From Symsagittifera roscoffensis (Eukaryota > Xenacoelomorpha > Acoela > Convolutidae): a DNA stretch of 64,000 nucleotides. Shown piece after piece: positions 10,910 to 21,589 of this stretch. The notes beneath the pieces were generated by a model that ran no database searches, was not told the DNA's origin, and worked only from the letters and a program-made list of their open reading frames with translations. The position numbers and the translations under genes are program-made. Location: positions 63,804,282-63,868,281 of the forward strand of contig NC_087066.1 in the NCBI RefSeq assembly GCF_963678635.1. The letters are read 5' to 3'. Within the stretch, counting starts at the first letter, position 1. Each line of letters starts with the position of its first letter.

Positions 10910-11220
10910 AATCGAATTTAGTTCTAAAAATGAAATGGATTATAATGGATTATAATGGATTTTTATTTCAAAATAATCGATTATAATGGAATAATTTGGC
11001 AAAATAATCGATTTCAGTGACAAAAATAATGGATTATTATCGATTATAATGGATTATAATGGATTTTTATTTTTCAAAAAATCGATTTAATGACCACATA
11101 ATCGGTTACCTTCCTTGTCTAAATTTGCCACAATAATGGATTAAAATGGATTATAATGACAACATTTCAGACAACATTTTTCCATAATAATCGATTATTA
11201 TCCATGGAGCTCCGGTGCGG
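10910..11220. repeat. ATAATCGATTATAATGG tandem repeat cluster
   Basis: Many imperfect copies of TAATCGATTATAATGGATTA, a self-complementary core. The right edge GAGCTCCGGTGCGGG is also found near the similar cluster at 7750 (GAACTCCAATGCGGG), so the repeats may be the interior of one MITE-like family. Confidence 0.55.
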
Positions 11221-11307
11221 GATGACTTAAGGAAAAAAAACCTCAAATCTTTTTTTTTTTGAAAACTTCATCAATTTTTTAGAGCGACCTTTACTCGATA
11301 GACCTTT

Positions 11308-11358
11308 AAAGGCAGTCGGAACATTCAGGGCTTTGGCTTGATACGAGCAGTTTTGTTT
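11308..11358 (-). repeat. Family A terminal fragment
   Basis: Contains only AAAGGCAGTCGGAACATTCA, then GGGCTTTGGCTTGATACGAG and CAGTTTTG, the outer end of family A. Confidence 0.6.
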
Positions 11359-11774
11359 GAGCTGTTTTCGCACAATTTCAGATAACTCTTAGTTTTCACT
11401 TAGTTTTCAGGTAGAAGCGCATAGTTTTCAGGTAATGAAAAAAATTACCGATTTTTAGCATACAAAATCATCATTTTTACCGGACAAAAAAAAATAACAG
11501 GTTTGATCATAGCTCAAAGTCTACCAATTCAATATTATTTTTAAAAATAAATTTCAATAAGTTAAATCATGCATCTAGCCACATAAAAACACTCTAGATC
11601 TAAAATATCTTAAAAAAAACCCTTCTTGATCTAAAAATCTAAAAAATGTTGCGAGGGGGGGGGGGAGGGACCGGGGTGGAAAAAAGCTTTTAAAACAATC
11701 GGTAATGTTAACTCAAGTTCTGTTTGGTAAAAATCATGAGGGAACGATAAAACCACCCATTTGTTTCCTCGTAG

Positions 11775-11968
11775 GTATGGAGGAGTCAGAATTAGTTGAA
11801 GCCAGCAAGGGAATTGCCCAACTGCAGATGGATTATCGAGAGATTGGGCAAAACTCGGGGACTCTAAACCCACCTCAACAGCAGGAACTGTCAGAAGACA
11901 CAGAGCAGGAGCATACGATACAGCACCCGCCCGTTCCTCCTGGAGATCCGTGTCCTTGTCCTCCGTGA
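11775..11968 (+). CDS. Terminal exon of an unidentified protein
   Basis: A good acceptor (TTTGTTTCCTCGTAG, AG at 11773-11774) precedes GTATGGAGGAGTCAG. The frame runs to a TGA at 11966-11968, about 64 residues. The sequence is acidic and Gln/Pro-rich, with an end reading PPVPPGDPCPCPP, and base composition rises sharply against the AT-rich flanks, as expected for an exon. An ATG at 11777 could also serve as a start. Upstream exons could not be identified in the repeat-rich 5' region. No domain recognised. AATAAA follows at 12101. It could be a terminal exon of a gene whose other exons lie far upstream or in the first gap. Confidence 0.5.
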
Positions 11969-12100
11969 AACATCAACCTGGAGTGCAGTTCGCAAAATCG
12001 TTGTTTGTTACAATCTGATGGCGCTTTTTTGTATTATATTGCGAAAATACAAAGATTAACAAAGTGACAAAATTTTTTTGTATGTTTTTTTAAACTATCG

Positions 12101-12106
12101 AATAAA
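12101..12106 (+). promoter_or_regulatory. Candidate polyadenylation signal
   Basis: AATAAA 133 bases after the stop of the 11775-11968 exon. Confidence 0.4.
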
Positions 12107-12177
12107 AAACCTTTATTTTTAAGAAATAAGCCTCAAAAGATTAGTAGATCTTCGAGGACTGATTTTTTTAAAGAGGG

Positions 12178-13228
12178 ATCAAAAAATCTATAAAACGTTT
12201 TGATGTCCCCTAGATTTCCCAGCTCTCCCAAACCAATGATATTTTAACATAAAGAAATCTGCTTTGTAGGCGAGTTTTAAAACGAGAGTTGGTTGCTAAG
12301 CAAGTACGACAGAAGTACCCGACAACAGAAATAAAAAAAAACTAAAAAAAAAACAGTTTAAGTTTTCAAATTGTGTCGTTTTGTTTTGTTAATGGTGTGA
12401 TAGAAAGATTTAAACAAAGGCCTAAAACCTAAGAGTAAATGATACTAATAAACTTAAGGCTTGTGCAATAACAGTCTTTCTCAAAAGCGAAAAGAGAACA
12501 AAAAATATATTTTGAAAAAATTTCTAAATTATCCAGGCTTTTTGCAGAAAATGATTTTTATTTATTTTTTTTATTACAAAGAAAGCGCTACCCGAAATTT
12601 ATTTCACTTAAGTACGTCTAAATTAGCATGGCTTACGATCAACATTTTGCCATTCTTCATAGCTGCCTGCTCACTTTATTCGCTCAAAACTGACTTTTTA
12701 AAAGGGATCAAAAATCTATAAAAGCTTTTGATGTCCCCAAGATTTCCGAGCTCTCCCAAACCAATAATATTTTAACATAAAAAAAATCTGCTTTGTAGGC
12801 GAGTTTTTAAAAGGCGAGCTGGTTGCTCAGCAAGTACCACAGAAGTTACCGACACCAGAAATAAAAAAAAACAGCAGAAAAAAAAACAGTTTTATTTTTT
12901 AAATTGTGTCGTTTTGTTTTGTTAATGGTGATGGAAAGATGTAAACAAAGACCTAAAACCTAACAGTAAATGATACTAATAAACTTGTGCAAATATAGTC
13001 TTTCTCAAAAGTGAAAAGATGAACAAAAACACATTTTGGAAAAGTGCTAAATTTTCTAGGCTTTTTGCAGAAAATAATTTTTTCGTTCAATTTTTTTTAT
13101 TCCAAAGAAAGCGCTACCCGAAACTATTTTCAATTAAGTAGGTCTAAATTATCATGGCTTAAGACAAACATTTTGCCATACCTCATAGCTGCCTGCTCGC
13201 TTTATCCGCTGAATACGAGGCAAAACTT
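12178..13228. repeat. Tandem duplication, two copies of about 525 bp
   Basis: GATCAAAAAATCTATAAAAC at 12178 recurs as GATCAAAAATCTATAAAAGC at about 12705. Both copies continue in parallel through CCAGCTCTCCCAAACCAAT-like sequence, TCTGCTTTGTAGGCGAGTTT, GTGTCGTTTTGTTTTGTTAA, AAAGCGCTACCCGAAA and CATAGCTGCCTGCTC. Divergence of perhaps 10 percent indicates an old duplication. The short open frames inside (12461-12721, 13044-13247) are parallel shadows and not genes. Confidence 0.75.
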
Positions 13229-13379
13229 TGAATTTTGTGAATTATAAACAAATTCCGCGACTAGCCGAAAAACAGGTTTGTAGCAGAATCAGCAAAAATG
13301 CTAGTTTTTTTTGATCTTCTTAACTGTTTTGGAGTCCCCAAACAAATAGCTAAAACACTGTACCGCTCAAAATCGATCC

Positions 13380-13610
13380 AAAGTTGTCGAATTTGCGGAA
13401 TCCGCAACAATATTAGTGAAATCCGGAACAATTTGTGGAACCCACAAACAATTAATAAAGTTTATGAATAGAAAAAATTCAGCTGTTGCGTAATCTGCAA
13501 CTGTAAGCGGAATTTGCTAATTGTAAGTGGATTTCGCGAAGTGTAAACGGAATCCGCACATTGTTACGGAATTCGTAAAATATCAGCGGAATCTGCTTAG
13601 AATTCCAGAA
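13380..13610. repeat. Degenerate GGAATCCGCAA minisatellite
   Basis: At least eight imperfect occurrences of a 20-25-base unit around GCGGAATCCGCAAC or GTAAGCGGAATTTGC, often with the partly palindromic GCGGAATCCGC. Confidence 0.5.
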
Positions 13611-13799
13611 ATTTTGGATGAATTTCCGCTCTCAGAATGCGGAAATTGCCTACATTTTCGGAATCCGGAAAAAGAAGCTATTTTTGCTCGTTTCGGAACG
13701 CGCAGCATTAATGTGTCAATAAAATTTACGTCACGCAATTTCAAGAAAATTTAAGTTACGCGAGTTCGCGTAAAACTTTGTAAGTGAAAGCCACTAACA

Positions 13800-14470
13800 T
13801 TTTGAAAAAAAAATTGGATTCCAGTGATCTACATGTCTCTGGATTCCAGTGATCTACAGACATCAAATTGTTTCACTGTTTGGCCTCGTAATGCTCAAAA
13901 TTTTAGTAAAGAGCAAATACTTCTAATCAGTTTTTGCGTGGGAAAATTAAGAAACTAAAACACACCTATTCATCCCTAGTTTAGGGCTCAGTCATTTTTT
14001 GTTTCAGTGGTTGGAATAAAAAAACATGAAAAAACCTGGATGCGCCCATTTTCAGTTTTCAATCTAGTTACAGTAGTTATTTGTCGAGAAAGCCAAAACT
14101 TAGAGTTAGCATAATAGAAAATTAGGTCGATCTCGGTCGAAAAAATGTCAAGTACAGTAAAAAAAATATGTTCAGCAAAGTTGAACCATACTAATTCCTT
14201 ATCATGCTATAATTAATAATGCGGTCTTCTCTTGTTAGTTATCCGATACTGAATATCTAAAAAATACTTGTATAATTTCGAAGTCCCGAGTAAAAGTATA
14301 GTCCCGAGTAAAAGAGTTCTTTTTTTCTCGGTCGAAAAGTCGACAGAGTAAATTTAAGGCAATTATATCAATTTCTGATCACTATGACTGAAAATACATG
14401 AACTGTACTGAGAAAGAATATGCAATTTTTAGTCAACCGAGAGAGTTGAGTCGTCCGGGACTCAACTGAT
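13800..14470. other. No gene seen
   Basis: AT-rich. Contains a local duplication of TGGATTCCAGTGATCTACA (about 13815 and 13840). Confidence 0.4.
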
Positions 14471-14479
14471 TTTGACTGA

Positions 14480-14848
14480 GCTGGTTGGAATCTTCTTGAG
14501 TTGGGTCGATCATCGCCAGACATAGTTATCGAAAGACGAAACGGACAGACATTTGGTGGCTGTCCTAAACTCGAACCACCGGTCAAGATATTGGTTGGCA
14601 GAATTGAAGTAACAAGAACTGCGGCTTCCAGAAGTGAGGCTAACAAAAATTGGCAGCCACAATTGAGATTCGTTGCATTTGAGAAAATGTTTTCACCACT
14701 CATGAATAACTGTAAAATTAGTGGAGTGAAAATTTGCCATTTTGAGGTTTTTTCAATCATGAATGTCACCAAATTTCAGATACTCCGCAATATGTCGCAG
14801 CATACGGAGCAAATCGATCTGTTTCGGAAACAATTCAAATCCTGTTGA
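14480..14848 (+). CDS. Possible internal or terminal exon, unidentified
   Basis: A G+C-enriched island. The plus frame is open from 14480 to a TGA at 14846-14848 and its codons show purine bias at first positions (PDIVIERRNGQTFGGCPKLE). The overlapping minus frame (14368-14772) has a good acceptor-like TTTTACAG but weaker codon bias. An upstream AG at 14479-14480 could be an acceptor, with a possible donor CTGTAAAA near 14710. I do not recognise the protein and cannot fix the strand with certainty. Unrelated repeats flank it. Confidence 0.3.
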   Translation, partial: AGWNLLELGRSSPDIVIERRNGQTFGGCPKLEPPVKILVGRIEVTRTAASRSEANKNWQPQLRFVAFEKMFSPLMNNCKISGVKICHFEVFSIMNVTKFQILRNMSQHTEQIDLFRKQFKSC

Positions 14849-15009
14849 GGCAAGCTAATTGATGGCAATAACACAATATTACACTATCGCGTGGCCCATA
14901 ATTCACGAGTTCAAATATAAACGAACGTTTTGGTTTGAAATTGTTTGCACTGTTCTAGTGTTTAAAAGTTGCCAATATAGCCATGCTCTGGACAGAATAA
15001 TGCGCGAAG

Positions 15010-15917
15010 TGAAAATTTTGTTAGATTGATTTGAAAAAATTGGAAAGATTAAAATGAAAGATAAAAAAAAATTTGAATCAATTCAAAATTAATTAAATTG
15101 ATTTTTAGTTCCACTATCTAAAAAAAGGGGATCCAAAACGATACTACTCATTTCAAATCCAATTTTCCCACTTATGGTTGTTTTTGTTTTTAGGGGATTG
15201 AAACGGATTTAAAATGTATTTAATTTCAATTTTTTTGACTTCATCAGTTTTGAGTTTTTGTTGCATTTGTTCATTGCGAATCATTTTTATTTTTCATCCT
15301 TAACGTCTGGTAGGATAAGAAAAAGACAAAATAATTTTTAACTGTCAAATCTTCTTCCAGTTTTTTATTTATTCTGATTTAAAAGTCTTATTTATGTTGA
15401 CCATTTTTAAAATTTGTTATAAAAAAATTTCGCTCAAAACTTGGCTTCCTTTGATTATTTTCTACAATCGAATCCATAATGCCGTTTGTATTACCCTTTT
15501 CCTGAACAATTACATAGTTTTTTGCTCAAAAGTTTAATTGCATTAATGATTTTCTACAATTTAAATTCATGTTTTAGAGCTCAAAATCTGATTTATATTG
15601 ATCACTTTCTTGATTTAGTTTTTTTTCTCAAAAATTGGTTTGGATGAGATAATTTTGGACACAGAAATTAATCTTCTCAGGGGTATTTTGAAATGGATGT
15701 AAATCGTTTTTGGCAGAATATAGATGAGCTCAAGTGACTATGAAAATCCATCCAAATCTATTTCAGTCAATTTTTAGACACTTGACTCAAACCAAAAACT
15801 TCAAAATCAATTTCAATTCCTAAAATTTACATTTTTAACCTATTTTGATCAATTTACATATGATTTAAGATCAATTTCGATTAGAATCAATCATAATTTT
15901 TTTTTGTCAGTGTGGGG
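15010..15917. repeat. Family D non-autonomous element, diverged copy
   Basis: Shares with 60796-61840 a series of T-rich phrases in the same order: GTTGCATTTGTT, the CGTCTGGT segment, TTGACCATTTT, CGCTCAAAACTTGG, and a right end TTTTTTGTCAGTGTGGGG matching the TIR ACTTTTGTCAGTGCGG of the other copy. The left end is degraded. Confidence 0.55.
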
Positions 15918-16019
15918 ATGCTGAAAGTGCAGCGCAATTTTTTTTTGTTTGCTGAAACATCCCGCACTACAAAATCAATTGAATTTGAAATAAGACAAGC
16001 TATTTTTTCAGTTGACTTT

Positions 16020-16525
16020 CGAAGAAAAGGTTGAAAAACTTGTGCTCGGGTCGGACTTTTCTCCACACAATTTTCGACTGACTATCTAACAGTTTTTGAT
16101 GAGTTTTTATATCAATCAAAAGGTATTGCTGTCTTGAACTGAAATCCAAAAATATGTTTCAAGTGATCAATTTTTGAAAATTATGGGGTTAGAGATCACA
16201 ATTTTGGCCAACTTAGGACAATTAACTTGCGAGATTTTTGTACTAATAACGTGTTAGCGGGTATTTATTCTTTCTTAGAAATTGTTCCAACTTGAATTAA
16301 GGCCTGCTTTTTGGGGTATTTACTGCGTCACTATATGCGAAGTATATCAGTGTGTACTCAACTAGCGTGTAGGGGTATAATTTTCGAAAAAAAATTCTCA
16401 TAACATGTTTCAAATTACTCGATGCAAACTCGATGCAAACTAGGATGCAACCTAGCTACTCGATGCAAACTAGGAAGCAGTCGAAAAATACAGGGCCTTG
16501 CCCTGATATACTAGTAGTCTCCTTT
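16020..16525 (-). repeat. Family A element, diverged copy
   Basis: Keeps TGTGCTCGGGTCGGACTTTT, TCTCCACACAATTTTCGACT, GGACAATTAACTTGCGAG, a degraded form of the ACGCGTTAAT core, and a right end GGGCCTTGCCCTGATA with the terminal hairpin arms. A short GATGCAAACTAGG duplication lies at 16420-16470. Confidence 0.55.
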
Positions 16526-16529
16526 TCGT

Positions 16530-17130
16530 TAAGTAATATTTGGTACCAAAACTAATTTAAATACGCAAAGGGTAGATGAAAAGATATTGTACTTGACACG
16601 ATAACACCCTCCTTTTTGAGGCTAAACTTAAATTTAAAAAAAGGTCTGAAAGAACGAAGAACTTGGATTGCAATAGAAAATCACAAATCTAGCAAAAACA
16701 GAAATTTCGGCTATATTATAAGATTCAATATGAAAAAGCAGGTTCGCCACTTCCAAAATGGCATTTCGAGTCTCAAAAATATTCATTCAGTGCTACTTGC
16801 TTAGCAATCTAAAGTTTCTTGTTCCTTACCACGTCGCTGGACGTGACTGGAAGGAACTTTAGCGCAGGGTTCATTTTTTACCAGCTAATTTCAACTAATT
16901 TAAATCAAACAAAGCTCGTAAGGTGTGGTAGCAAATTGAAGCCTTTTTTGCCGTGATTTAGGTTCTAGAAAAAAATTGTCTCTGTTTCAAGAGAACTAGT
17001 CTGACTTTTTTTCAATTGCCAGACTAAATTTGACCAAATTTGTTTAAAGTCTGGTCTTCCAATTTAAATACTACCAAAAATTTCTACAAAAATCAACTAC
17101 GAATTCGACAAAAATTTGAAAAATTTACTA
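16530..17130. other. No gene seen
   Basis: AT-rich. The plus open frame at 16616-16804 is Lys/Asn-rich with no recognisable domain and was not called. Confidence 0.35.
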
Positions 17131-17138
17131 AGAAGGAA

Positions 17139-17285
17139 AAACAGTCATACAAGCTGCTTCACTCTTGAAATAAAACTACTGTTCTGATTCAAATGTTGAA
17201 GAAAAACTGTCATGCAAGCTGCTTCACTCTTGAAAGAAAACCACTGTTGTGACTCAACTGTTGAGACTCAAATGGTTTCTTGGTT
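17139..17285. repeat. Tandem duplication of about 65 bp
   Basis: CAAGCTGCTTCACTCTTGAA and its surroundings (AAAACAGTCATA... and AAAACTGTCATG..., ending CAAATGTTGAAG and CAACTGTTGAGA) occur twice in tandem. Confidence 0.6.
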
Positions 17286-17299
17286 TTTGTTTCTGGGCC

Positions 17300-18070
17300 A
17301 AGTTATTTGTTTTCATATCATTCAAAAAGTTTTGTAGAATAACCTAATAAATCAGGTCATCATTTCAAGGCAGCATTGCTTTCTTGGTGTGCTTAAGGAG
17401 TTTGCGTTTGATAGGAAAAATTAAAAGTTTAGTTAGACCATTTTGAAATTGACAACGTCAACTGTCAGTCAGGTTAGTTTGTTTTCTTTAACAACTTTTG
17501 AGTTTTGGAATAATTGATGTTCTAAATCTCTTCAATATACTCTAACGGGTTTTGCACCTTGCTTCCTGTGGCCTCGAAACAAAAAAAAGTGAGACACTTA
17601 AATAAACAAAGGATCCTGTAAGTTTTTTCAGACCCATCTATCTCAATTTTGCCCTACAAAATAAGAAAGTTATTTGGTGGCTAAAATACAAAAATATAGC
17701 CAATTGTAAATAGTTTAGTATATGCTACCAGCACTAATCTAGGACTTTCTCGAGGGGAGAGCGGATTTTCAAGTTTTGTCGACCTTTCTTTTAGGTTGAC
17801 AAAATGCTTTTCCGAGCTCTTCAATGTTACACTTCTTGAAATTGCGAGAGAGTTCAAATAAAAACATTTGGTTTATCTGTTTCTTTTCAAGTGAAGACTG
17901 CTGCAGGCAAGGTAATGGGACCCCGTCAATAGTACAAGATTCAGCTCTGATACATCTGCTCTGTATAGATTAAAACTATACGGATAAGTTAGGACAAATA
18001 ATAAGATGACCTTGCTCTACCATGCAAAACTCGTCGGACCTTGAAAAAGTATTACTACTTGGTTGTTAAT
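17300..18070. other. No gene seen; trace of hAT-like MITE
   Basis: Near 17740-17830 the phrases CTAGGACTTTCTCGAGGGGA and GTCGACCTTTCTTTTAGGTT match the left part of the MITE at 18453. The rest is likely 3' flank of the claudin-like gene. Confidence 0.4.
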
Positions 18071-18075
18071 TAGTT

Positions 18076-19678
18076 TTAACTAAAGCTCTTCGAGATGAGC
18101 TCAGAAGAGACAATTGTTTTCAAACTGTGTTTGATGGGCTGTGCTGGTAATCCGCTCTCGGAAAAAGTGACTTCGGGACTCCTGTGTAGACGAACCGAGT
18201 TATAGATCAAATCAGGCTCGGAAAAATTGTCTCCAACTTCTCTGCTAGAGACCCCGCTCGGTCTTTGTGACCTTGCACCGAAGCGTGAGCTAAGATACAA
18301 AGCGTGGTTTGACCCGTAATATTGTTGATCTTCGTCTTCCCCGCTGTTTTCCAGTTTCACTGTCGCTTCAAAAACTTCTTCAAAAAAATCTTGAAGAACT
18401 TACGTGGGAGAAAAAACGAGATATGGTGCCTGGATTTTTTTTGGGATGACGGCAGGCGCGGATCTAGGAGTTTCTCGAGGGAGGGGGGGGGGTGGTTTTT
18501 CAAAAAAATTTGAACTTTTGTCGACCTTTTTTTTAGATCGACCATATTGATTTTCTGAGCTCTCCTAAATCACTATAAAGACCCTTATTTGACAAAAAAT
18601 TTTGCGCCGCAGGCAAATTTGTGAAAAAACAGGCCAAAAAAGGCTTTTTTATGCACTTTTTGGAAAATTTCAACCAAAAAATCGCGTTTTTCGGCGCGCG
18701 CTCCCCCCTCAAAATTAGTATCGATTGGAAAATTTATAAGGTCAATCGTCCAAAAATGGGTTTCTCAAAATAGCACAAAAGGGGGACCCTTTGGGTTGGC
18801 AGGGGGTCGAATCCATGAAGGGGGATGGGCGTCCGCCCCCTTCCTAAATCCGCTACTGGATGACGGTGTAAAGGAGACGATTCAGAGCAAACAGGGAAAA
18901 GGGCTGCTTACAGTTGCTAGTTTTTTCACCGTGACAAGCTTGATTGCAGTATGAAACCATTGAAGTAGTTTTTCACAATTGAAATTTAAAGGTGGATGCG
19001 AAAAAATCAAAAAGCTCTCTATTGACTCTTCAATGTTTTTTGTGTATAAGATCTTTCAATATTTTTATGCACAAAAATTGATTCGCGTTCACTAGAAAAA
19101 GGAAAAGTAAACCGGAAAACAGACTTCGGAAGTTGCAAAGGGCATGTTTTCCAGCACTTGCAGAACATTGTTACTATGACCACGAACTGGCCGAATGATA
19201 CTGGAACTGAAACCCACAAAACGATCAAACTCGATCCTACTCTGTTGTCACTATTCGGGTGGAAAGTTATGAATGCATGGGTCATAAAAGCCGACGCTGA
19301 CGTCAAGAAAAACACTTGAAATATTGCAGGAACCACAGGCGCACAGTCGGGGATTCGAACCGTCACTGATATAATGAGTAAAATAATCATAATGCCAGCA
19401 AGAACATTACTCGAAATCAGGAACCCTTTCGAAATTAAAGTTTCAGTATAGTGATGTGAAAACGTTTCAGCTTCAGTTTTGTTGTAGTCGGAACACTTTA
19501 AAGGGGAGGATAAGTCTTTTTCGTCCTTGTGAGATGATGGTTCCAATGATTCTGTACAGACAAGCCATAAACCACCTTGGTATGTTTGGCCGAAAAACCA
19601 TACGTCGTTCAGATGACCGAAACAGCTCAGCATTAAAATGACGAGTTCAAGTATAATTTCTACAGCTTTCTGGCACAT
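18076..19678 (-). CDS. PMP22/EMP/claudin-like four-span membrane protein, at least two exons
   Basis: Exon 1 starts at ATG 19678 (an in-frame TAA lies ten codons upstream) and reads to about 19100. It has four hydrophobic segments: AVEIILELVILMLSCFG, VLAGIMIILLIISVTV, AIFQVFFLTSASAFMTHAF and SLIVLWVSVPVSFGQFVVIV. The first extracellular loop holds VWFFGQTYQGGLWLVC followed by KC about 20 residues on, the W-GLW-C-C signature; the short W-to-GLW spacing is more like PMP22/EMP than classic claudins. The cytoplasmic tail probably continues in an exon at 18076-18350 (acceptor GAAGCGACAG, then KLENSGEDEDQQYYG to a TAA). The exact donor is unresolved: GT candidates near 19086-19131 give different phases. 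The intron carries a hAT-like MITE. Such proteins organise cell junctions or membranes. The family assignment is good; specific function is unknown. Confidence 0.72.
18453..18858 (+). mobile_element. hAT-like MITE, 406 bp, with 8-bp target duplication
   Basis: Flanked by perfect octamers GATGACGG at 18445-18452 and 18859-18866. Inverted ends: CAGGCGCGGATCTAGGA on the left and CAGTAGCGGATTTAGGA as the reverse of the right. An 8-bp duplication with CAG(N)NGCGGAT ends fits hAT-superfamily MITEs. No coding sequence. It sits in the intron of the claudin-like gene; relatives are at 8935, 10540 and 17740. Confidence 0.85.
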
Positions 19679-19689
19679 GTCAAGATTAA

Positions 19690-20150
19690 TACGAGTTAAT
19701 ACAGTTTTTTAATTACTAGAAATGTCTGACTTCAATTGTGCAATGTGAATTAATATCTAACTTAACAACCAGTGATTATTTAATAGAAAAAATGGCCCAT
19801 CAAGAAGTCATTAGTTGAAAAACATCAATTTCAGTGCCCTATTAAAATTAGTGTATTAAAATAGAGTTTTGATCAAAATCGCAAAAGGCTACTATATAAT
19901 ATAGATCTCGCCATTACGAATTCGAAAAGAGCTATTTATAAAAAATTACTGCTCCAATAAAGTATACGAGACTCACATCCTTGTTGCATTGTCAGAAAAA
20001 GTCCTAATTCATTGGGTAAAATAGAACCACCTCACAAAGACTGAAGGAGGAGACTGACAATTATTATGATTATTTTTTTGACACATATAATTGATCATAG
20101 TAGTTATTAAAATTAGGTGTTTAAATTATTTATAATTCATTGAAATCGTG
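19690..20150. other. Upstream flank of claudin-like gene, no other gene seen
   Basis: AT-rich, presumably containing the promoter, but no TATA box or initiator could be singled out. Confidence 0.35.
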
Positions 20151-20154
20151 ATGT

Positions 20155-20830
20155 TTTCCAAGAGATAATAATTTATTATAATCGATTATAAGTGATTATA
20201 GTTCATGGAGAAAACACTTAAAATCAATTATAATCGATTATAAACGGTTCTAATCTATTATTTTGCCAAAAATTCGTCAAACCAAAACAATATTCGAATT
20301 ATATCTTTTGGGTTACTAATTTTGTGTAAATATCAAAATTTCTAAAAGAGAGATCTCTTCAACACTTTGGTTTCTTTTAAACCAAAGTTTACCACGAAAC
20401 AAAAGTTTCATAGAGATCCTTTCATATGAGTGGAAAGGTTCCCGCGGTAAATGAAAAATAAATCCTCCGAATCATTTATGACACTAAATTAATTTGCTGA
20501 TGTTTTGATAGTTAAAAAGATTAAAATTTTTATATTAAAAGAACTCTGTTTGGGGAAGAAATGGAAAAAACACCTTCTAAGTTTGAATTGAAATGGGCAA
20601 ACAAAAGGGATTATATTCAGTTATAATCGATTATAATAGATTATTGTACAACGCTCTTGAATTAGAAATTGGAGCAAAAAAATTGACTTTAATTGATTAT
20701 AATTGATTATAACTGTATCGAAAAATAGACTGATAAAAAATCCGTTATAATCGATTAATGTTTATGATAATTTATAATAATTGAATTTCAAAAAAGAACT
20801 TATAATCGATTATTAATTAAGTAAAATGGA
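20155..20830. repeat. Clusters of TTATAATCGATTATAA words
   Basis: Repeated self-complementary TTATAATCGATTATAA-type words near 20165-20260, 20615-20645 and 20690-20820, with single-copy sequence between. Related to the clusters at 7550-7745 and 10910-11220. Confidence 0.5.
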
Positions 20831-20889
20831 TTGTTTCTCATTTTTAGTAGGAATTGTAATAAAATTGTAATGTAATAGGTTGTTAAGGC

Positions 20890-21300
20890 TTGAAACTGAA
20901 TGCGGGTGGCTTGTTTTTCTCCAGACAAATTTCAAATTTTTAACTAGCAGTTTTTGGCGGAAGTTCTTATAGCACTCAAAATGTATTGCTGTCCTGGCCT
21001 CAAGTTTGATTTCATATTTCACCTACAATCAATTTTTGTAATTTTATGAGAATTGAATGATTTGGTTCGATTAACGAGCGATTTATTTCGTGCTATTACC
21101 GCGTAAGCGGAGATTTTCAGAAAATGTTTCGAAAAGAACTGAGGCGACCTATTTGGTCTATTTAATACGTCGCGAAAAGGAACAAATTGTACATTAAATA
21201 GCGTGTGGTGAAAGATTAAAAAAACTAAAATGTTATTTGAAAGTTTGTTTTTGAAATATTCATTCAGTTTATAGATCTGATTTTGCAGTCGGAAGTTCAT
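20890..21300 (-). repeat. Family A element, diverged copy
   Basis: Retains TCTCCAGACAAATTTCAAAT, TTTTTAACTAGCAGTTTTTG, CGAGCGATTTATTTCGTGC, TACCGCGTAAGCGGAG, GCGTGTGGTGAAAGATT and the end GCAGTCGGAA. Confidence 0.6.
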
Positions 21301-21589
21301 TGATTTGAATTCAAAGCTGTATTTAACATGTGCTCAGTTTTCATTATATAACGGTGTTAGATTGTGAAGAAAACTCTTCGAACCAACCTAGTTTAGAATT
21401 TAAATCTGTATTTAAAACTTGATAGTTTAATTCTCACATAACGAGGAGAATAATTAACAAACCGAATTCGAACGATTCAAAATAACCTAAGCAAAAAAAA
21501 AAGAATTTGAATAGAACTAGCATGCTCCCGAAAAATGTCAAAAAATTTTTCTAACTGAAAACTAGGTTAGATGGATAGCTGTTTAGCTG

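Noticed and set aside
10612-10921. Open frames translated across the first N run
   Set aside because: They consist mostly of X from the assembly gap, so there is no evidence of coding.
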